Shown here: piece after piece, positions 8,110 through 17,842 of the stretch | Numbering within the stretch: the first letter of the stretch is position 1 | Layout: every line of letters begins with the position of its first letter | NCBI RefSeq assembly: GCF_009363715.1 | Contig: NZ_CP045404.1 | Location: 3,440,001-3,504,000 of the forward strand | Direction of reading: 5' to 3' | Length of the DNA stretch: 64,000 nt | From: Roseovarius sp. THAF9 | GTDB taxonomy: Bacteria; Pseudomonadota; Alphaproteobacteria; Rhodobacterales; Rhodobacteraceae | Notes under the pieces: generated by a model | What the model saw: only the letters and a program-made list of their open reading frames with translations | Told to the model about the DNA's origin: nothing | Database searches by the model: none | Position numbers and translations under genes: made by a program

Positions 8110-9465
8110 ATGATTGATAGAGAACAACTCCGCAGACTGGGACTGTTCGACGCGAACGTACCGCGTTACACCAGCTATCCCACGGCCCCGCATTTCTCCG
8201 ATTCCGTTGGGTCCTCGACCATGCGGAACTGGATCACGTCCATAGAGCCTGGCAGCGCAATCTCGCTCTACCTGCACGTACCCTTCTGCCGCAGGCTGTG
8301 CTGGTTCTGCGCCTGCCGCACGCAGGGCACCAAATCCCTTTCGCCCGTCGCTGCCTATGTCGAAACGCTCAAGGCGGAACTGGTACTTTTGAAGGCCACC
8401 TTGCCACAGGGCGTCACCCTGTCGCGCCTGCACTGGGGCGGCGGCACGCCAACCCTGCTATCGGCCGACCTGATCACCGATCTGGCCGAATCAGTGCGTG
8501 ATGCGGTGCCCTTCGGCGACGACACCGAGTTCTCGGTCGAAATCGACCCGAACGAGATCGACGCCCCCCGGATCGACGCGCTCGCCGCCGCCGGGATGAA
8601 CCGCGCCTCCGTGGGTGTGCAGGACTTCGACGACGCCATTCAGCAGGCCATCGGCCGCATCCAGACCTTCGACATCACCCGCGACACCATAGACGCGCTG
8701 CGCGCCGCCGGTGTGCGCAGTCTGAACGCGGACATCCTTTACGGCCTGCCGCATCAGACCAAGGGCCGCATGGTCGAAAGCGTGCAGAAACTCCTGTCGC
8801 TCAACCCCGACCGCGTGGCGCTTTACGGCTATGCCCACGTGCCGTGGATGGCCAAGCGCCAGCAGCTTATCCCGTCCGATGCGCTCCCCACGCCAGAGGA
8901 ACGGCTCGAGCTTTTCGAAGCCGCCCGCCGCCTCTTCGTCTGGGACGGCTACCGCGAAATCGGGATCGACCATTTCGCGACACCCGAAGACGGCTTGAGC
9001 ATCGCAAGGAAACTTGGCCGCCTGCGCCGCAACTTCCAGGGCTACACCGACGACACGTCCGAGGTGCTCATTGGGCTGGGGGCGTCGTCGATTTCGCGCT
9101 TCCCGCAAGGCTATGCCCAGAACGCCCCCGCGACCGGTGCCCATACCGGGGCGATCCGCGAGGGCCGGTTCTCGACCAGCCGGGGGCATGTCTTCAAGGG
9201 CCAGGATCTTCTGCGGGCCCGCCTGATCGAGGCCGTCATGTGCGACTTCCGCATCGATGCCGGGGAAATCTGCGAAACCTTCAGCATGTCTCGCAAAATG
9301 GTACGAGAGATGCTGGAACCTGCCGCACGCGCGTTTGACGGGCTTCTGGACCTCAGCAACGAAGGTCTGTTCATCCCGCACGAGGCACGCCCGCTGACCC
9401 GGATGATCGCCCGCAGTCTCGACGCCTACGACCTCAGCCGCGCCGGCCACAGTTCGGCGATCTGA
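8110..9465 (+). CDS. hemN: Oxygen-independent coproporphyrinogen III oxidase
   Basis: 451 residues, normal length. This radical-SAM enzyme converts coproporphyrinogen III to protoporphyrinogen IX without O2 in the cytoplasm. VPRYTSYPTAPHF near residue 18 is the HemN-specific N-terminus, and CRRLCWFC gives the cluster cysteines 60, 64 and 67 (CxxxCxxC), with Cys69 next to it as in true HemN. The gene sits divergent from fnrL across a 68-bp spacer holding a perfect FNR box, so induction under low oxygen is expected. It converges on rimI with 7 bp between stop codons. Confidence 0.95.
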   Translation: MIDREQLRRLGLFDANVPRYTSYPTAPHFSDSVGSSTMRNWITSIEPGSAISLYLHVPFCRRLCWFCACRTQGTKSLSPVAAYVETLKAELVLLKATLPQGVTLSRLHWGGGTPTLLSADLITDLAESVRDAVPFGDDTEFSVEIDPNEIDAPRIDALAAAGMNRASVGVQDFDDAIQQAIGRIQTFDITRDTIDALRAAGVRSLNADILYGLPHQTKGRMVESVQKLLSLNPDRVALYGYAHVPWMAKRQQLIPSDALPTPEERLELFEAARRLFVWDGYREIGIDHFATPEDGLSIARKLGRLRRNFQGYTDDTSEVLIGLGASSISRFPQGYAQNAPATGAHTGAIREGRFSTSRGHVFKGQDLLRARLIEAVMCDFRIDAGEICETFSMSRKMVREMLEPAARAFDGLLDLSNEGLFIPHEARPLTRMIARSLDAYDLSRAGHSSAI

Positions 9466-9476
9466 GTCGGGCTCAG
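9462..9476. terminator. Small hairpin over converging stop codons
   Basis: CTGAG / CTCAG with a 5-nt loop. The hemN stop (TGA) lies in one arm and the rimI stop in the other. Only 5 bp, so weak by itself. Confidence 0.3.
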
Positions 9477-9889
9477 GTCAGGCGTTTCTCCAGCACCAGC
9501 GCATCGACCGGCCCACCATCGGGCCGCTTGTAATACTTCGCGCGCCGCGCAAGCTCGGTGAAGCCGAACGAGCGGTAAAGCCCCAGCGCCGCCGCATTGT
9601 CTGCCGCAACTTCCAGGAACAGGCGCTCCGAGCCGCGCGCTTGGGCCTCGGCCTCGAACGCTTGCAAAGCCGCCCGCCCGTGGCCTTGCCGCCGCGCGTC
9701 GGAATCGGTGGCGAGCGTTAGCAGTTCCGCATCGCCTGCCACCGCTTGTCCTACAGCAAAGCCCTTGGTGTCACCGACCACAAAGATATGCGGCCGGTCC
9801 AGAAGATCGCGGAACTCGCCTGCGCTCCAGGCCCGCCCCTGCCCTTCGAACGCGCGCGAATGAAGCACGGCCATGTCGTCAGGCGTCAT
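9473..9889 (-). CDS. rimI: Ribosomal-protein-alanine N-acetyltransferase RimI
   Basis: 138-residue GNAT acetyltransferase that transfers acetyl from acetyl-CoA to a protein N-terminus (S18 in E. coli). The acetyl-CoA pyrophosphate loop is visible as RRQGHGRAAL, and the C-terminal NAAALGLYRSFGF is typical of RimI. The assignment rests on this together with position: it follows tsaB with an 11-bp overlap, the common rimI-tsaB arrangement. The ATG at 9889 is preferred over an adjacent TTG at 9892. Confidence 0.85.
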   Translation of the reverse strand: MTPDDMAVLHSRAFEGQGRAWSAGEFRDLLDRPHIFVVGDTKGFAVGQAVAGDAELLTLATDSDARRQGHGRAALQAFEAEAQARGSERLFLEVAADNAAALGLYRSFGFTELARRAKYYKRPDGGPVDALVLEKRLT

Positions 9890-10541
9890 CAAGGATCACC
9901 GGCGGAGCATCGCGCGTGGGCGCTGCGTCGGCGGGCTTGAGGTACAGCGGCGCCGGAGGGGGCACGTCTTCGCGCCAACGGGTCGCGGCGATCCGCGCGA
10001 TGGCAGAGGCCGGCGCATAGGTCGCCGGAACCGCGCGTGCGCCGATCCGTGCCGCCACCGCCTCGGCCGCCGTTCCGACACAGACCAGCCCCGGCTCCAT
10101 CAGGCCTGTGTCGATCTCGTCGATCGCCATCAGGTCCGGCCCAAGTGGTGTGTCCATGCCAAAGCCCTGCACATAAGCCTGTCCACGGGGTGCGTCCCGT
10201 GTCGCCAGCACCGGGCTGTCCTGTCCGTATGCCGCGGCCTCAAGAATGCTGACGCCAATAGCCGGGATATCCAGCGACAGGGCCAAGCCTCGCGCCGCAG
10301 CGACCGAAATCCGGATGCCAGTGAAATTCCCCGGCCCGATGCCGACCCCAATGGCGTCAAGGTCACCCCAACCGGCGCCGCCATTGGCCAGAGCGTCTCC
10401 CAGCGCCGGAAACAACGCCTCTGCCTGCCCTTTCGGCATGTCGACATAGTGGTCGCTCAGAACGTCCTGCCCCGAAAGCAACAACACCCCCAGCCACGGG
10501 CCGGAGGTGTCGAATCCCAAAACGAGCGGTGCGTTGGTCAC
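9879..10541 (-). CDS. tsaB: tRNA threonylcarbamoyladenosine biosynthesis protein TsaB
   Basis: 220 residues of the ASKHA fold. TsaB scaffolds TsaD and TsaE for the t6A37 modification of ANN-decoding tRNAs. LGFDTSGPWLGV is the N-terminal phosphate-1-like motif, and GIGPGNFTGIRI is the family hallmark (usually GPGSFTGLRI). The gene starts 4 bp after nfuA ends and overlaps rimI by 11 bp, forming a three-gene unit. Confidence 0.93.
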   Translation of the reverse strand: MTNAPLVLGFDTSGPWLGVLLLSGQDVLSDHYVDMPKGQAEALFPALGDALANGGAGWGDLDAIGVGIGPGNFTGIRISVAAARGLALSLDIPAIGVSILEAAAYGQDSPVLATRDAPRGQAYVQGFGMDTPLGPDLMAIDEIDTGLMEPGLVCVGTAAEAVAARIGARAVPATYAPASAIARIAATRWREDVPPPAPLYLKPADAAPTRDAPPVILDDA

Positions 10542-10545
10542 GAGG

Positions 10546-11106
10546 TCAAACGCCGACGGGGCGAACCTCTGTCACTTCGGGGATGTAATGCCGCAGCAGG
10601 TTCTCGATCCCCATTTTCAGCGTAATGGTCGAGGAGGGGCAACCGGCACACGCACCTTGCATATGAAGGTAAACCACGCCGCGCTCGAAACCATGGAACG
10701 TGATGTCACCACCATCCTGCGCCACGGCAGGGCGCACGCGGGTGTCCAGCAATTGCTTGATCTGGTCGATGACCTCGGAATCCTCGCCTTCGCTGGCGGC
10801 GTGGCCCGACTCCGGACCGTCACCAACCATGACCGGCTGACCGGATTGGAAATGCTCCATGATCGCGCCTAGAATTGCGGGTTTCACATGGTCCCATTCC
10901 ACCGCGTCCTGCTTGGTCACGGTTACGAAATCATTGCCAAGGAACACGCCGGTCACACCCTCTACGCCGAAGACGCGCGCGGCCAGCGGAGACTTGTCGG
11001 CCGTCTCGGAAGACGGGAAATCGGCTGTCCCGGCGTCCAGCACGGTCTGGCCGGGCAGAAACTTCAGCGTTGCCGGATTCGGGGTCGATTCTGTTTGAAT
11101 GAACAT
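10546..11106 (-). CDS. nfuA: NfuA/NifU-type Fe-S carrier protein
   Basis: 186 residues: an N-terminal Nfu_N domain (FIQTESTPNPATLKFLPG) and a C-terminal NifU-like domain with the cluster-binding CAGC motif (Cys153 and Cys156). It binds a labile [4Fe-4S] cluster at a dimer interface and delivers it to client enzymes. It is the first gene of the nfuA-tsaB-rimI unit, separated from the upstream usp gene by 86 bp. Confidence 0.93.
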   Translation of the reverse strand: MFIQTESTPNPATLKFLPGQTVLDAGTADFPSSETADKSPLAARVFGVEGVTGVFLGNDFVTVTKQDAVEWDHVKPAILGAIMEHFQSGQPVMVGDGPESGHAASEGEDSEVIDQIKQLLDTRVRPAVAQDGGDITFHGFERGVVYLHMQGACAGCPSSTITLKMGIENLLRHYIPEVTEVRPVGV

Positions 11107-11192
11107 TGTGCGCGCCCTTTTTCTATGTTGCCCAAGATATGCGCAGCGAGACCCGCAGTGTCAAGGTTTGGAACCATTCTAAAAAGCGCGAC

Positions 11193-11648
11193 TCAGGTGA
11201 TCGCTTCCAGCCGCTCCTTGCTCAGGTCACCTGGCACGATAGTAATCGGGATCGGCAAGCCACCGGAATTCTTCGACAATTGTGACACAAGCGGCCCGGG
11301 GCCCTTCTTGTCGGCGCTGGCGCCCAGCACCAGCACACCGATCTCGGTGTCCTCCTGAACCTGCGCCATGATCTCGGCCACCGGCTCGCCTTCGCGGATC
11401 ACCAGCTCGGGGTCGATGCCCTGCTTGTCTCGCATCCACTTCGCGAAGACCTCGAAATGCGCGTGGATCCGCTCGCGGGCCTCCTCGCGCATGATGTCGC
11501 CCACGCCGATCCAGTGATTGAATTCATCGGGCGGAATTACCGCGAGAATCTCAACGCCGGCCTGCGTGTTCTTGGCGCGCATCGCGGCAAATCGCATGGC
11601 GTTGAGGCATTCCCGGCTGTCGTCCAGCACCACGAGAAACTTGCGCAT
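11193..11648 (-). CDS. Universal stress protein, UspA family
   Basis: 151-residue single-domain Usp. The N-terminal FLVVLDDSRECLNAMRFA strand-helix and the late LGASADKKGPG segment (related to the G-2x-G-9x-G ATP loop, but degenerate) fit the fold. The family is usually a cytoplasmic dimer of general stress function, sometimes nucleotide-binding; the exact role is unknown. It is transcribed with neighbours on the minus strand, with nfuA downstream. Confidence 0.85.
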   Translation of the reverse strand: MRKFLVVLDDSRECLNAMRFAAMRAKNTQAGVEILAVIPPDEFNHWIGVGDIMREEARERIHAHFEVFAKWMRDKQGIDPELVIREGEPVAEIMAQVQEDTEIGVLVLGASADKKGPGPLVSQLSKNSGGLPIPITIVPGDLSKERLEAIT

Positions 11649-11733
11649 GATGTTCCCTTCGTCTTCCGGCGTTCATATTGACGGGTTCCGGGGCGTCCGG
11701 CAACATCCGCTTTCCGTCATCAGGACCCCAGTG

Positions 11734-12750
11734 TCAGTCAAACGTCCCCGCCACGCGCCCGACCAACATGAAGGCGCGCGCCGTGCGCGTGTCCGACATC
11801 TCGGACATCTCGGCATCCGTCGCCATTTCAGCGAACTGGCTGATCGTGCGGTCGAACAGCCGCAGGAAATGGTGGGCGGCATCGCGAAAAATCGTGTCCT
11901 GCTTCATACGCGCCGCGGTCAGCGCCAGCGAAGAGCGGTCCCGCACACCGCCCAAAGCCGCCACCGCCCGGCCCCGTTCGCCAGCGGCAAAGCGGCGCCA
12001 AACTTCGGGCCGGGCCATGTCGGGGCGCAGATCGTCCATGTAGATGCCTTCCTGCGACAGCAGCGTCAGCACATCCTGACTGGCCTGGATCAGCTGCGCA
12101 CTCTGCCGGTTCTTCAGGGCCCGGCGCAGCGCGGCAAAGCCTTCCTTGTCCTCGGCGTTTTCCGGGAAGTTCAGCGCCCGGATGAAATCTTCGGTCGCCA
12201 GCGGCGGGGCCATGTCCTCGGCCGGGGTCCCAAGCGGCAGCGCGACCTGGTCGGTGCCAGCCTCTTCCGTCACCGGCACCGGGGTGTGCCGGGGCGCGGC
12301 GGCGTCGCGCACGGTGGAAAACGTCGCCAACGCCGTCTCGGTCTTGCGCTGGGCCGCCGCGATCTCTTCCAGCTTCTTGGCCACCGAAGGCTGCGTCACC
12401 TCGTAGGCATTCTGGTTCTGCGCCACATAGGCCTGCCGGATCGCGTCGATGGCGGTTTGCAGGCGCCGGCTCTCCTCGCGCATCACCTTGCTCGATCGTG
12501 CCGCCGTCGCGGCAACCCAGATCATCGCCACCGGCATGAAGATGGCCAGCAGGATCACCACGAATTGCAGGGCCCCGCCGGATTCCGAGAACATGCCCAT
12601 CGGCTCCAGCACCAGAAAGAACACCGCCGTGCCGCCAAGCCACAGAATGGTAAGCGCCAGCGCGATTACCTCGACCCCCGTGACCCTGTCCTTGCGGGGC
12701 CGGTCATAGACACCAAGCGGTGTCTGCGGTGACTGGTTTCGGTCGGTCAT
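11734..12750 (-). CDS. Conserved membrane protein, function unknown
   Basis: 338 residues, no family I can name. Two hydrophobic helices (about 28-48 and 60-80) sit near the N-terminus, followed by a charged, probably coiled-coil stretch (about 85-140), a Pro/Ala-rich linker and an alpha-helical C-terminal half. The topology suggests a membrane-anchored cytoplasmic or periplasmic domain. The ATG at 12750 is preferred; the frame could also open at a TTG two codons upstream. It lies just downstream of greA. Confidence 0.7.
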   Translation of the reverse strand: MTDRNQSPQTPLGVYDRPRKDRVTGVEVIALALTILWLGGTAVFFLVLEPMGMFSESGGALQFVVILLAIFMPVAMIWVAATAARSSKVMREESRRLQTAIDAIRQAYVAQNQNAYEVTQPSVAKKLEEIAAAQRKTETALATFSTVRDAAAPRHTPVPVTEEAGTDQVALPLGTPAEDMAPPLATEDFIRALNFPENAEDKEGFAALRRALKNRQSAQLIQASQDVLTLLSQEGIYMDDLRPDMARPEVWRRFAAGERGRAVAALGGVRDRSSLALTAARMKQDTIFRDAAHHFLRLFDRTISQFAEMATDAEMSEMSDTRTARAFMLVGRVAGTFD

Positions 12751-12777
12751 GGGCAAACCTGATTGAAAATTGCCGGG

Positions 12778-13248
12778 TCAGATATATTCGACCTTCAGCA
12801 CTTCGTAGGCCTTGTCGCCACCGGGCGTGCGCACTTCTACGCTATCGCCTTCTTCCTTGCCAATCAAAGCCCGCGCGATAGGCGATTTTACGTTCAGCAG
12901 GCCCTTTTCGATATTGGCCTCGTATTCGCCCACGATCTGATAGGACTTTTCCTCGTCCGTATCCTCGTCCACCAGCGTCACGGTGGCGCCGAACTTTATC
13001 GGGCCGGACAGCTTCTTGGGGTCGATCACGTCTGACAGGCTGATCGCGCCTTCTAGCTCCTTAATACGTCCCTCGATGAACGACTGCTTTTCCTTGGCCG
13101 AATGATACTCGGCATTCTCCGACAGGTCGCCATGCTCGCGCGCCTCGGAAATCGCCTTGATGATGGCCGGGCGCTCGACGGATTTCAGCTGTTTCAGTTC
13201 CGCGTTCAGCGCGTCATAGCCGTCCTGCGTCATCGGGATCTTTTCCAT
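12778..13248 (-). CDS. greA: Transcription elongation factor GreA
   Basis: 156 residues, the standard length. It rescues backtracked RNA polymerase by stimulating transcript cleavage. The N-terminal coiled coil carries the acidic tip [18 protein letters not shown], with the catalytic acidic residues, and the C-terminal FKBP-like domain ends with the Gly-rich [11 protein letters not shown]. The ribosome site AAGGACAGG precedes the ATG. Confidence 0.95.
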   Translation of the reverse strand: MEKIPMTQDGYDALNAELKQLKSVERPAIIKAISEAREHGDLSENAEYHSAKEKQSFIEGRIKELEGAISLSDVIDPKKLSGPIKFGATVTLVDEDTDEEKSYQIVGEYEANIEKGLLNVKSPIARALIGKEEGDSVEVRTPGGDKAYEVLKVEYI

Positions 13249-13531
13249 GACCTGTCCTTCTTTCCTGTCCCTAGTATCACCAAGGGGCCGCCGTTACGCG
13301 ACCCCGTTCATTTGCCAAAGCGTGCGCGACAGAATGACCCGACCTGACGCGCCAATGCAAGTAGGTCATGGCCGCACTCCGCACAATCACGCCGAAACTT
13401 GCGCCTTTTTGACGCTTTTGACCGCCTGTTACGTCGTGTTCGAATTGACCTTGCGCAACCCCGCGCGATAACCAGTTGCGAAGTTTCTTACGCGGGCCGG
13501 AGTACGACCGGACGACCAGGAGAGGACCAAG

Positions 13532-15178
13532 ATGACCCAAGTCGAACGCGAAGCCATGGAATACGACGTCGTGATCGTCGGCGCGGGGCCCGCAGGCCTG
13601 AGCGCCGCGATCCGCCTGAAACAGCTCGACCCCGAGCGCGAGGTCGTCGTGCTGGAAAAAGGCTCCGAAGTGGGCGCGCATATCCTGTCGGGCGCGGTGC
13701 TCGATCCCTGCGGTCTCGACGCCCTCATCCCCGACTGGAAGGAAAAAGGCGCGCCGCTCAACGTCCCGGTGAAAGAGGACAATTTCTTCATGCTGGGCGA
13801 GGCGGGCAAGGTCCGCATCCCCAACTTCCCGATGCCGCCGCTGATGAACAACCACGGCAACTATATCGTCTCGATGGGCAATGTCTGCCGCTGGATGGCC
13901 GAACAGGCCGAGGCCTTGGGTGTCGAGATCTTCCCCGGCATGGCCTGCTCGGAAATCGTCTATGGCGAGAACGGCGAGGTAAAGGGCGTCGTGGCCGGCG
14001 AATTCGGCAAGAACGCCGACGGCACCCCCGGCCCTGGCTATGAGCCGGGCATGGAACTGCACGGTAAGTACGTGTTCCTGGGCGAAGGCGTGCGCGGGTC
14101 GCTCTCCAAGGAGGTCATCGCGAAATACGACCTTTCCAAAGGCAAGGAGCCGCAGAAATACGGCCTCGGAATGAAGGAAATCTGGGAAATCGACCCGGAA
14201 AAGCATCGCGAAGGCACCGTCACCCACACGATGGGCTGGCCCTTGGGCAAGAACGCGGGCGGTGGCTCGTTCATCTACCACCTCGACAACAACCAGGTCT
14301 ACGTCGGCTTCGTGGTGCACCTGAACTACAAGAACCCGCACCTCTACCCTTACATGGAATTCCAGCGGTTCAAGCATCACCCGGTGGTGGCCGACCTGCT
14401 CAAGGGCGGCAAGCGCGTCGCCTACGGCGCCCGCGCCATTTCCGAGGGCGGGTACCAGTCGATGCCCAAGATGGTCGCGCCCGGCGTCGCCCTTCTGGGC
14501 TGTTCCGTCGGCATGGTCAACGTGCCGCGCATCAAGGGCAACCACAATGCCATGCTGTCGGGCAAGGCCGCGGCCGAAGCCGCGCACGAAGCCATCGAGG
14601 CCGGCCGCGCCAGCGACGAGTTGTCGAATTACGAGGACGAAGTGCGCAACGGCGCCATCGGCGCGGATCTGAAAAAGGTCCGCAACGTCAAACCCCTGTG
14701 GTCCAAGTACGGCCTCACCGCCTCGCTCACGCTGGGCGGCCTCGACATGTGGACCAACACGCTGGGCTTTTCCTTTTTCGGCACGCTGGGCCACGGCAAG
14801 AACGACGCCGAGGCGACCGAACCGGCCAGCAAGCACGCCGAAATCGACTATCCCAAGCCCGACGGCAAGCTCAGCTTCGACCGGCTGACCAATGTCAGCT
14901 TCTCGATGACCAACCACGAGGAAAGCCAGCCTGCCCACCTCAAGCTGAAGGACCCGAATGTTCCGGTCGAGGTGAACCTGCCCAAATATGCCGGTCCCTC
15001 GGCCCGCTACTGCCCGGCGGGGGTCTACGAATTCGTGGAAAAGGACGGCGAGCAACAGTTCGTCATCAACTTCCAGAACTGCGTCCATTGCAAGACCTGC
15101 GATATCAAGGACCCGGCCCAGAACATCAACTGGACCACGCCACAGGGCGGCGACGGGCCCAATTATCCCAATATGTAA
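13532..15178 (+). CDS. etfQO: Electron transfer flavoprotein-ubiquinone oxidoreductase
   Basis: 548 residues. It passes electrons from ETF (fatty acid, amino acid and dimethylglycine/sarcosine oxidation) to ubiquinone at the inner membrane. The N-terminal VIVGAGPAGLSAA binds FAD, and the C-terminal [4Fe-4S] ligands are Cys494 (RYCPAG), then Cys517, 520 and 523 (CVHCKTC), all present. An AGGAGAGG ribosome site precedes the ATG. The 283-bp upstream spacer carries the divergent greA promoter region. It is relevant to the methylamine-type dehydrogenases at 42-51 kb, which need an ETF route to quinone. Confidence 0.95.
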   Translation: MTQVEREAMEYDVVIVGAGPAGLSAAIRLKQLDPEREVVVLEKGSEVGAHILSGAVLDPCGLDALIPDWKEKGAPLNVPVKEDNFFMLGEAGKVRIPNFPMPPLMNNHGNYIVSMGNVCRWMAEQAEALGVEIFPGMACSEIVYGENGEVKGVVAGEFGKNADGTPGPGYEPGMELHGKYVFLGEGVRGSLSKEVIAKYDLSKGKEPQKYGLGMKEIWEIDPEKHREGTVTHTMGWPLGKNAGGGSFIYHLDNNQVYVGFVVHLNYKNPHLYPYMEFQRFKHHPVVADLLKGGKRVAYGARAISEGGYQSMPKMVAPGVALLGCSVGMVNVPRIKGNHNAMLSGKAAAEAAHEAIEAGRASDELSNYEDEVRNGAIGADLKKVRNVKPLWSKYGLTASLTLGGLDMWTNTLGFSFFGTLGHGKNDAEATEPASKHAEIDYPKPDGKLSFDRLTNVSFSMTNHEESQPAHLKLKDPNVPVEVNLPKYAGPSARYCPAGVYEFVEKDGEQQFVINFQNCVHCKTCDIKDPAQNINWTTPQGGDGPNYPNM

Positions 15179-15202
15179 CCGACAGGCGAAATGATGCGAA
15201 TG

Positions 15203-15228
15203 TGAGGGCGGCAATTTGGCCGCCCTCA
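15203..15228 (+). terminator. Rho-independent-like terminator after etfQO
   Basis: 10-bp perfect stem TGAGGGCGGC / GCCGCCCTCA with a 6-nt loop, 24 bp after the etfQO stop codon, followed by a short T-containing stretch. Confidence 0.75.
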
Positions 15229-15297
15229 TTGCGTTAACGGGCCGCTCATACTACTTTCGCGCAAATCATCGACCGCACAGGCAGGGAGCCCAGACCC

Positions 15298-17010
15298 GTG
15301 AAAATCCTGACCGCAGGCGCCATCGCCGCGATTCTGCAGGGCATCGCGTTGCCCGCACTGGCCGATATCAATGTAGGGGCCTACCTCGCGGCCCGGCAGG
15401 CCCGCTACCAGAACGACTTTGACGCCGCCGCGCAGTATTACACCCAGGCGCTGACCCGCGACGCCAGCAACCCCGTCATCCTCGAAAGCACCGCCATTGC
15501 CTTCATGGCGCTGGGCGAGATCGACCGCGCCGTGCCCGTCGCCCGCCAGATCGAGGAACAGGAGCTGCAAAGCCAGGTCGCCTTCATGGCCCTCATCGCC
15601 GAGGACGTGGCCGCCGGCAATCATGACGCCGTGATCGAACGGATCGAGGCCGGCAAGGGCGTGGGCCAACTGGCCGATGGCCTCGTGATGGCCTGGACCG
15701 AACTCGCCCGCGGCGATGTGGACGCCGCTCTCGCGCGGTTCAATGACGTATCCGAAGAACGCGGCCTGAAGAATTTCGCCCTTTATCACAAGGCGCTTGC
15801 CCTCGCCTCCGTTGGCGATTTCGAGGCCGCCGAAGCTATCTTTTCCGGCGGTGAAGACGACGCCCCCCTGCAGCGCACCCGCCGTGGCACCCGCGCCTGG
15901 GCCACGGTGCTCAGCCAACTGGAGCGCAACGACGAAGCCATCGCCCTTCTGGATGACGCTTTCGGCCCCAATGCAGACCCTCAAATCCTCGCCCTCCGGG
16001 CCGAGCTTGAAACCGGGCTGCCCGTGGCCTTCGACATGATCTCCGGTCCAAAAGACGGCGTCGCCGAGGTGTTCTTTTCCATCGGCCAGGCCTTGCTGGG
16101 CGACATGGGCGACGACTATATCCTGCTTTACGCCCGCGTGGCGCAGTACCTGAACCCCGACCATGTCGATTCAATCCTGATGTCGGCGGAACTGCTGGAA
16201 TCGCTGGAACGCTACGAGCTGGCCACCCAGACCTACAAGAGTGTCCCGCGCGATCATCCGTCCTTCACCGCTGCCGAGATGGGCCGCGCCGAGGCGCTGC
16301 GCCGCGCCGACAAGATGGACGCCGCCATCGAGGTGCTGGAACAGCTGCGCGACTCGCACCCCGAACTGCCCATGGTGCATGTCGCAGCCGCGGACCTTTA
16401 TCGCCAGAGTGAAGAGTACGACAAAGCGGTTACGGCTTACGACGACGCCATCGACCTTCTGGGCGAAGCGCAGCCGGGACATTGGTTCGTCTACTACGCC
16501 CGCGCTATCAGCCACGAACGGCAGGATGAATGGCCCGAGGCCGAGGCCGATTTCCGCAAGGCGCTGGAACTGAACCCCGAACATCCGCAGGTTCTGAACT
16601 ACCTCGGCTATTCGCTGGTTGAGAAACAGCAAAAGCTGGACGAGGCGCTCGACATGATCGAACGCGCCGTCGAGGCGCAGCCCGAGTCCGGCTACATCGT
16701 CGACAGCCTCGGCTGGGTCCTTTACCGGCTGGGCCGCTACGAGGAAGCCATTGGTCACATGGAACGCGCCGCCGAGTTGATGCCGGTGGACCCGGTGGTC
16801 AACGACCACCTCGGCGACGTCCTTTGGGCCGTGGGCCGCGAGATCGAGGCGCAGTTCCAGTGGCGGCGCGCCCTGTCCTTCGTGGACAAGGAAAACCCGT
16901 CGCCCGATGTGGATCCCGACCGCATACGTCGCAAGCTCGAAGTCGGCCTGGACGTTGTCCTGCAGGAAGAAGGCTCGCCCCCGCTGGAGGTCGCGGATGA
17001 CGGCGGCTGA
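15298..17010 (+). CDS. Secreted TPR-repeat protein
   Basis: 570 residues with a signal peptide (cleavage probably after ALPALA, about residue 22), then a chain of tetratricopeptide repeats across most of the length; clear units occur near residues 33-60, 345-375, 395-430 and 470-500 (for example the segment ending NPEHPQVLNYLGYSLVEK). It is likely periplasmic or exported and a protein-interaction scaffold; the partner is unknown. GTG start. Its last 14 bp overlap ispE, an arrangement I associate with Rhodobacterales, so the two are translationally coupled. Confidence 0.85.
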   Translation: MKILTAGAIAAILQGIALPALADINVGAYLAARQARYQNDFDAAAQYYTQALTRDASNPVILESTAIAFMALGEIDRAVPVARQIEEQELQSQVAFMALIAEDVAAGNHDAVIERIEAGKGVGQLADGLVMAWTELARGDVDAALARFNDVSEERGLKNFALYHKALALASVGDFEAAEAIFSGGEDDAPLQRTRRGTRAWATVLSQLERNDEAIALLDDAFGPNADPQILALRAELETGLPVAFDMISGPKDGVAEVFFSIGQALLGDMGDDYILLYARVAQYLNPDHVDSILMSAELLESLERYELATQTYKSVPRDHPSFTAAEMGRAEALRRADKMDAAIEVLEQLRDSHPELPMVHVAAADLYRQSEEYDKAVTAYDDAIDLLGEAQPGHWFVYYARAISHERQDEWPEAEADFRKALELNPEHPQVLNYLGYSLVEKQQKLDEALDMIERAVEAQPESGYIVDSLGWVLYRLGRYEEAIGHMERAAELMPVDPVVNDHLGDVLWAVGREIEAQFQWRRALSFVDKENPSPDVDPDRIRRKLEVGLDVVLQEEGSPPLEVADDGG

Positions 17011-17833
17011 GGGCTTCGCCCCGGCCAAGATCAACCTGACGCTGCACATCACCGGGCAGCGTGACGACGGCATGCACCTGCTCGACTCGCTGGTCATGTT
17101 CGCCGATGTGGGCGATCACGTGACGGTCGCGCTGTCCGACACGCCGCACCTTTCGCTCAGCGGCCCAATGTCCAAGGGCGTGCCGGACGGGCCCGACAAC
17201 CTCGTTATGAAAGCCGCCGACCTGATGGGGGTCAGCGCCGATATCAAGCTCGACAAGGTTCTGCCCCATGCTGCGGGTCTTGGCGGCGGCTCGTCGGACG
17301 CAGCCGCCACCCTGCGCGTGCTGTCGCGCCTGACCGACACGCCCATGCCCGCCGACGTCACTCCCTTGGGTGCTGACGTGCCCGTGTGCCTTGGCAACAG
17401 CGCCGCGCGGATGCAAGGGATCGGCGAAAAAATCGACACGGCACACGACCTGCCCTGCCTGAACGCGGTCCTGATCAATCCCGGCGTGCCCATGCGCACG
17501 CCCGACGTCTTTGCCGCCGTCGGTCAGAAGAACAACACGCCGATGCCCCCGGAAATCCCGGCAAACCTCAGCGCGATCGAATTCATCGACTGGCTTCGTG
17601 GCATGCGCAACGATCTGGAGTATGCGGCGATCGGGCAGACGCCCGTCATCGCGCAAGTGCTGGGCGCACTCAGCGTCACGGCGGGCTGCCGCATGGCCCG
17701 CATGACCGGCTCCGGCAGCAGCTGTTTCGGCCTATACACCGGCGAGGAAACCGCCCGCGCCGCCGAGGGCCGCCTGAAAGAGGAAAATCCGGGTTGGTGG
17801 GTCACCGCCACCCGGCTCAATGCGCACCCCTGA
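16997..17833 (+). CDS. ispE: 4-diphosphocytidyl-2-C-methyl-D-erythritol kinase
   Basis: 278-residue GHMP kinase that phosphorylates CDP-methylerythritol in the MEP isoprenoid pathway. FAPAKINLTLHI is the IspE N-terminal signature (catalytic Lys11), HAAGLGGGSSDAAA is the ATP-binding Gly/Ser loop, and MTGSGSSCFG is the third GHMP motif. The ATG at 16997 overlaps the TPR gene by 14 bp. It converges on the polyprenyl synthase gene, another isoprenoid enzyme, with 9 bp between them. Confidence 0.95.
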   Translation: MTAAEGFAPAKINLTLHITGQRDDGMHLLDSLVMFADVGDHVTVALSDTPHLSLSGPMSKGVPDGPDNLVMKAADLMGVSADIKLDKVLPHAAGLGGGSSDAAATLRVLSRLTDTPMPADVTPLGADVPVCLGNSAARMQGIGEKIDTAHDLPCLNAVLINPGVPMRTPDVFAAVGQKNNTPMPPEIPANLSAIEFIDWLRGMRNDLEYAAIGQTPVIAQVLGALSVTAGCRMARMTGSGSSCFGLYTGEETARAAEGRLKEENPGWWVTATRLNAHP

Positions 17834-17842
17834 GGGTTTGTC

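Noticed and set aside
13277..15229. 650-codon minus-strand frame over etfQO
   Set aside because: Antisense to a complete ETF-QO gene with all Fe-S ligands; no recognisable domain.
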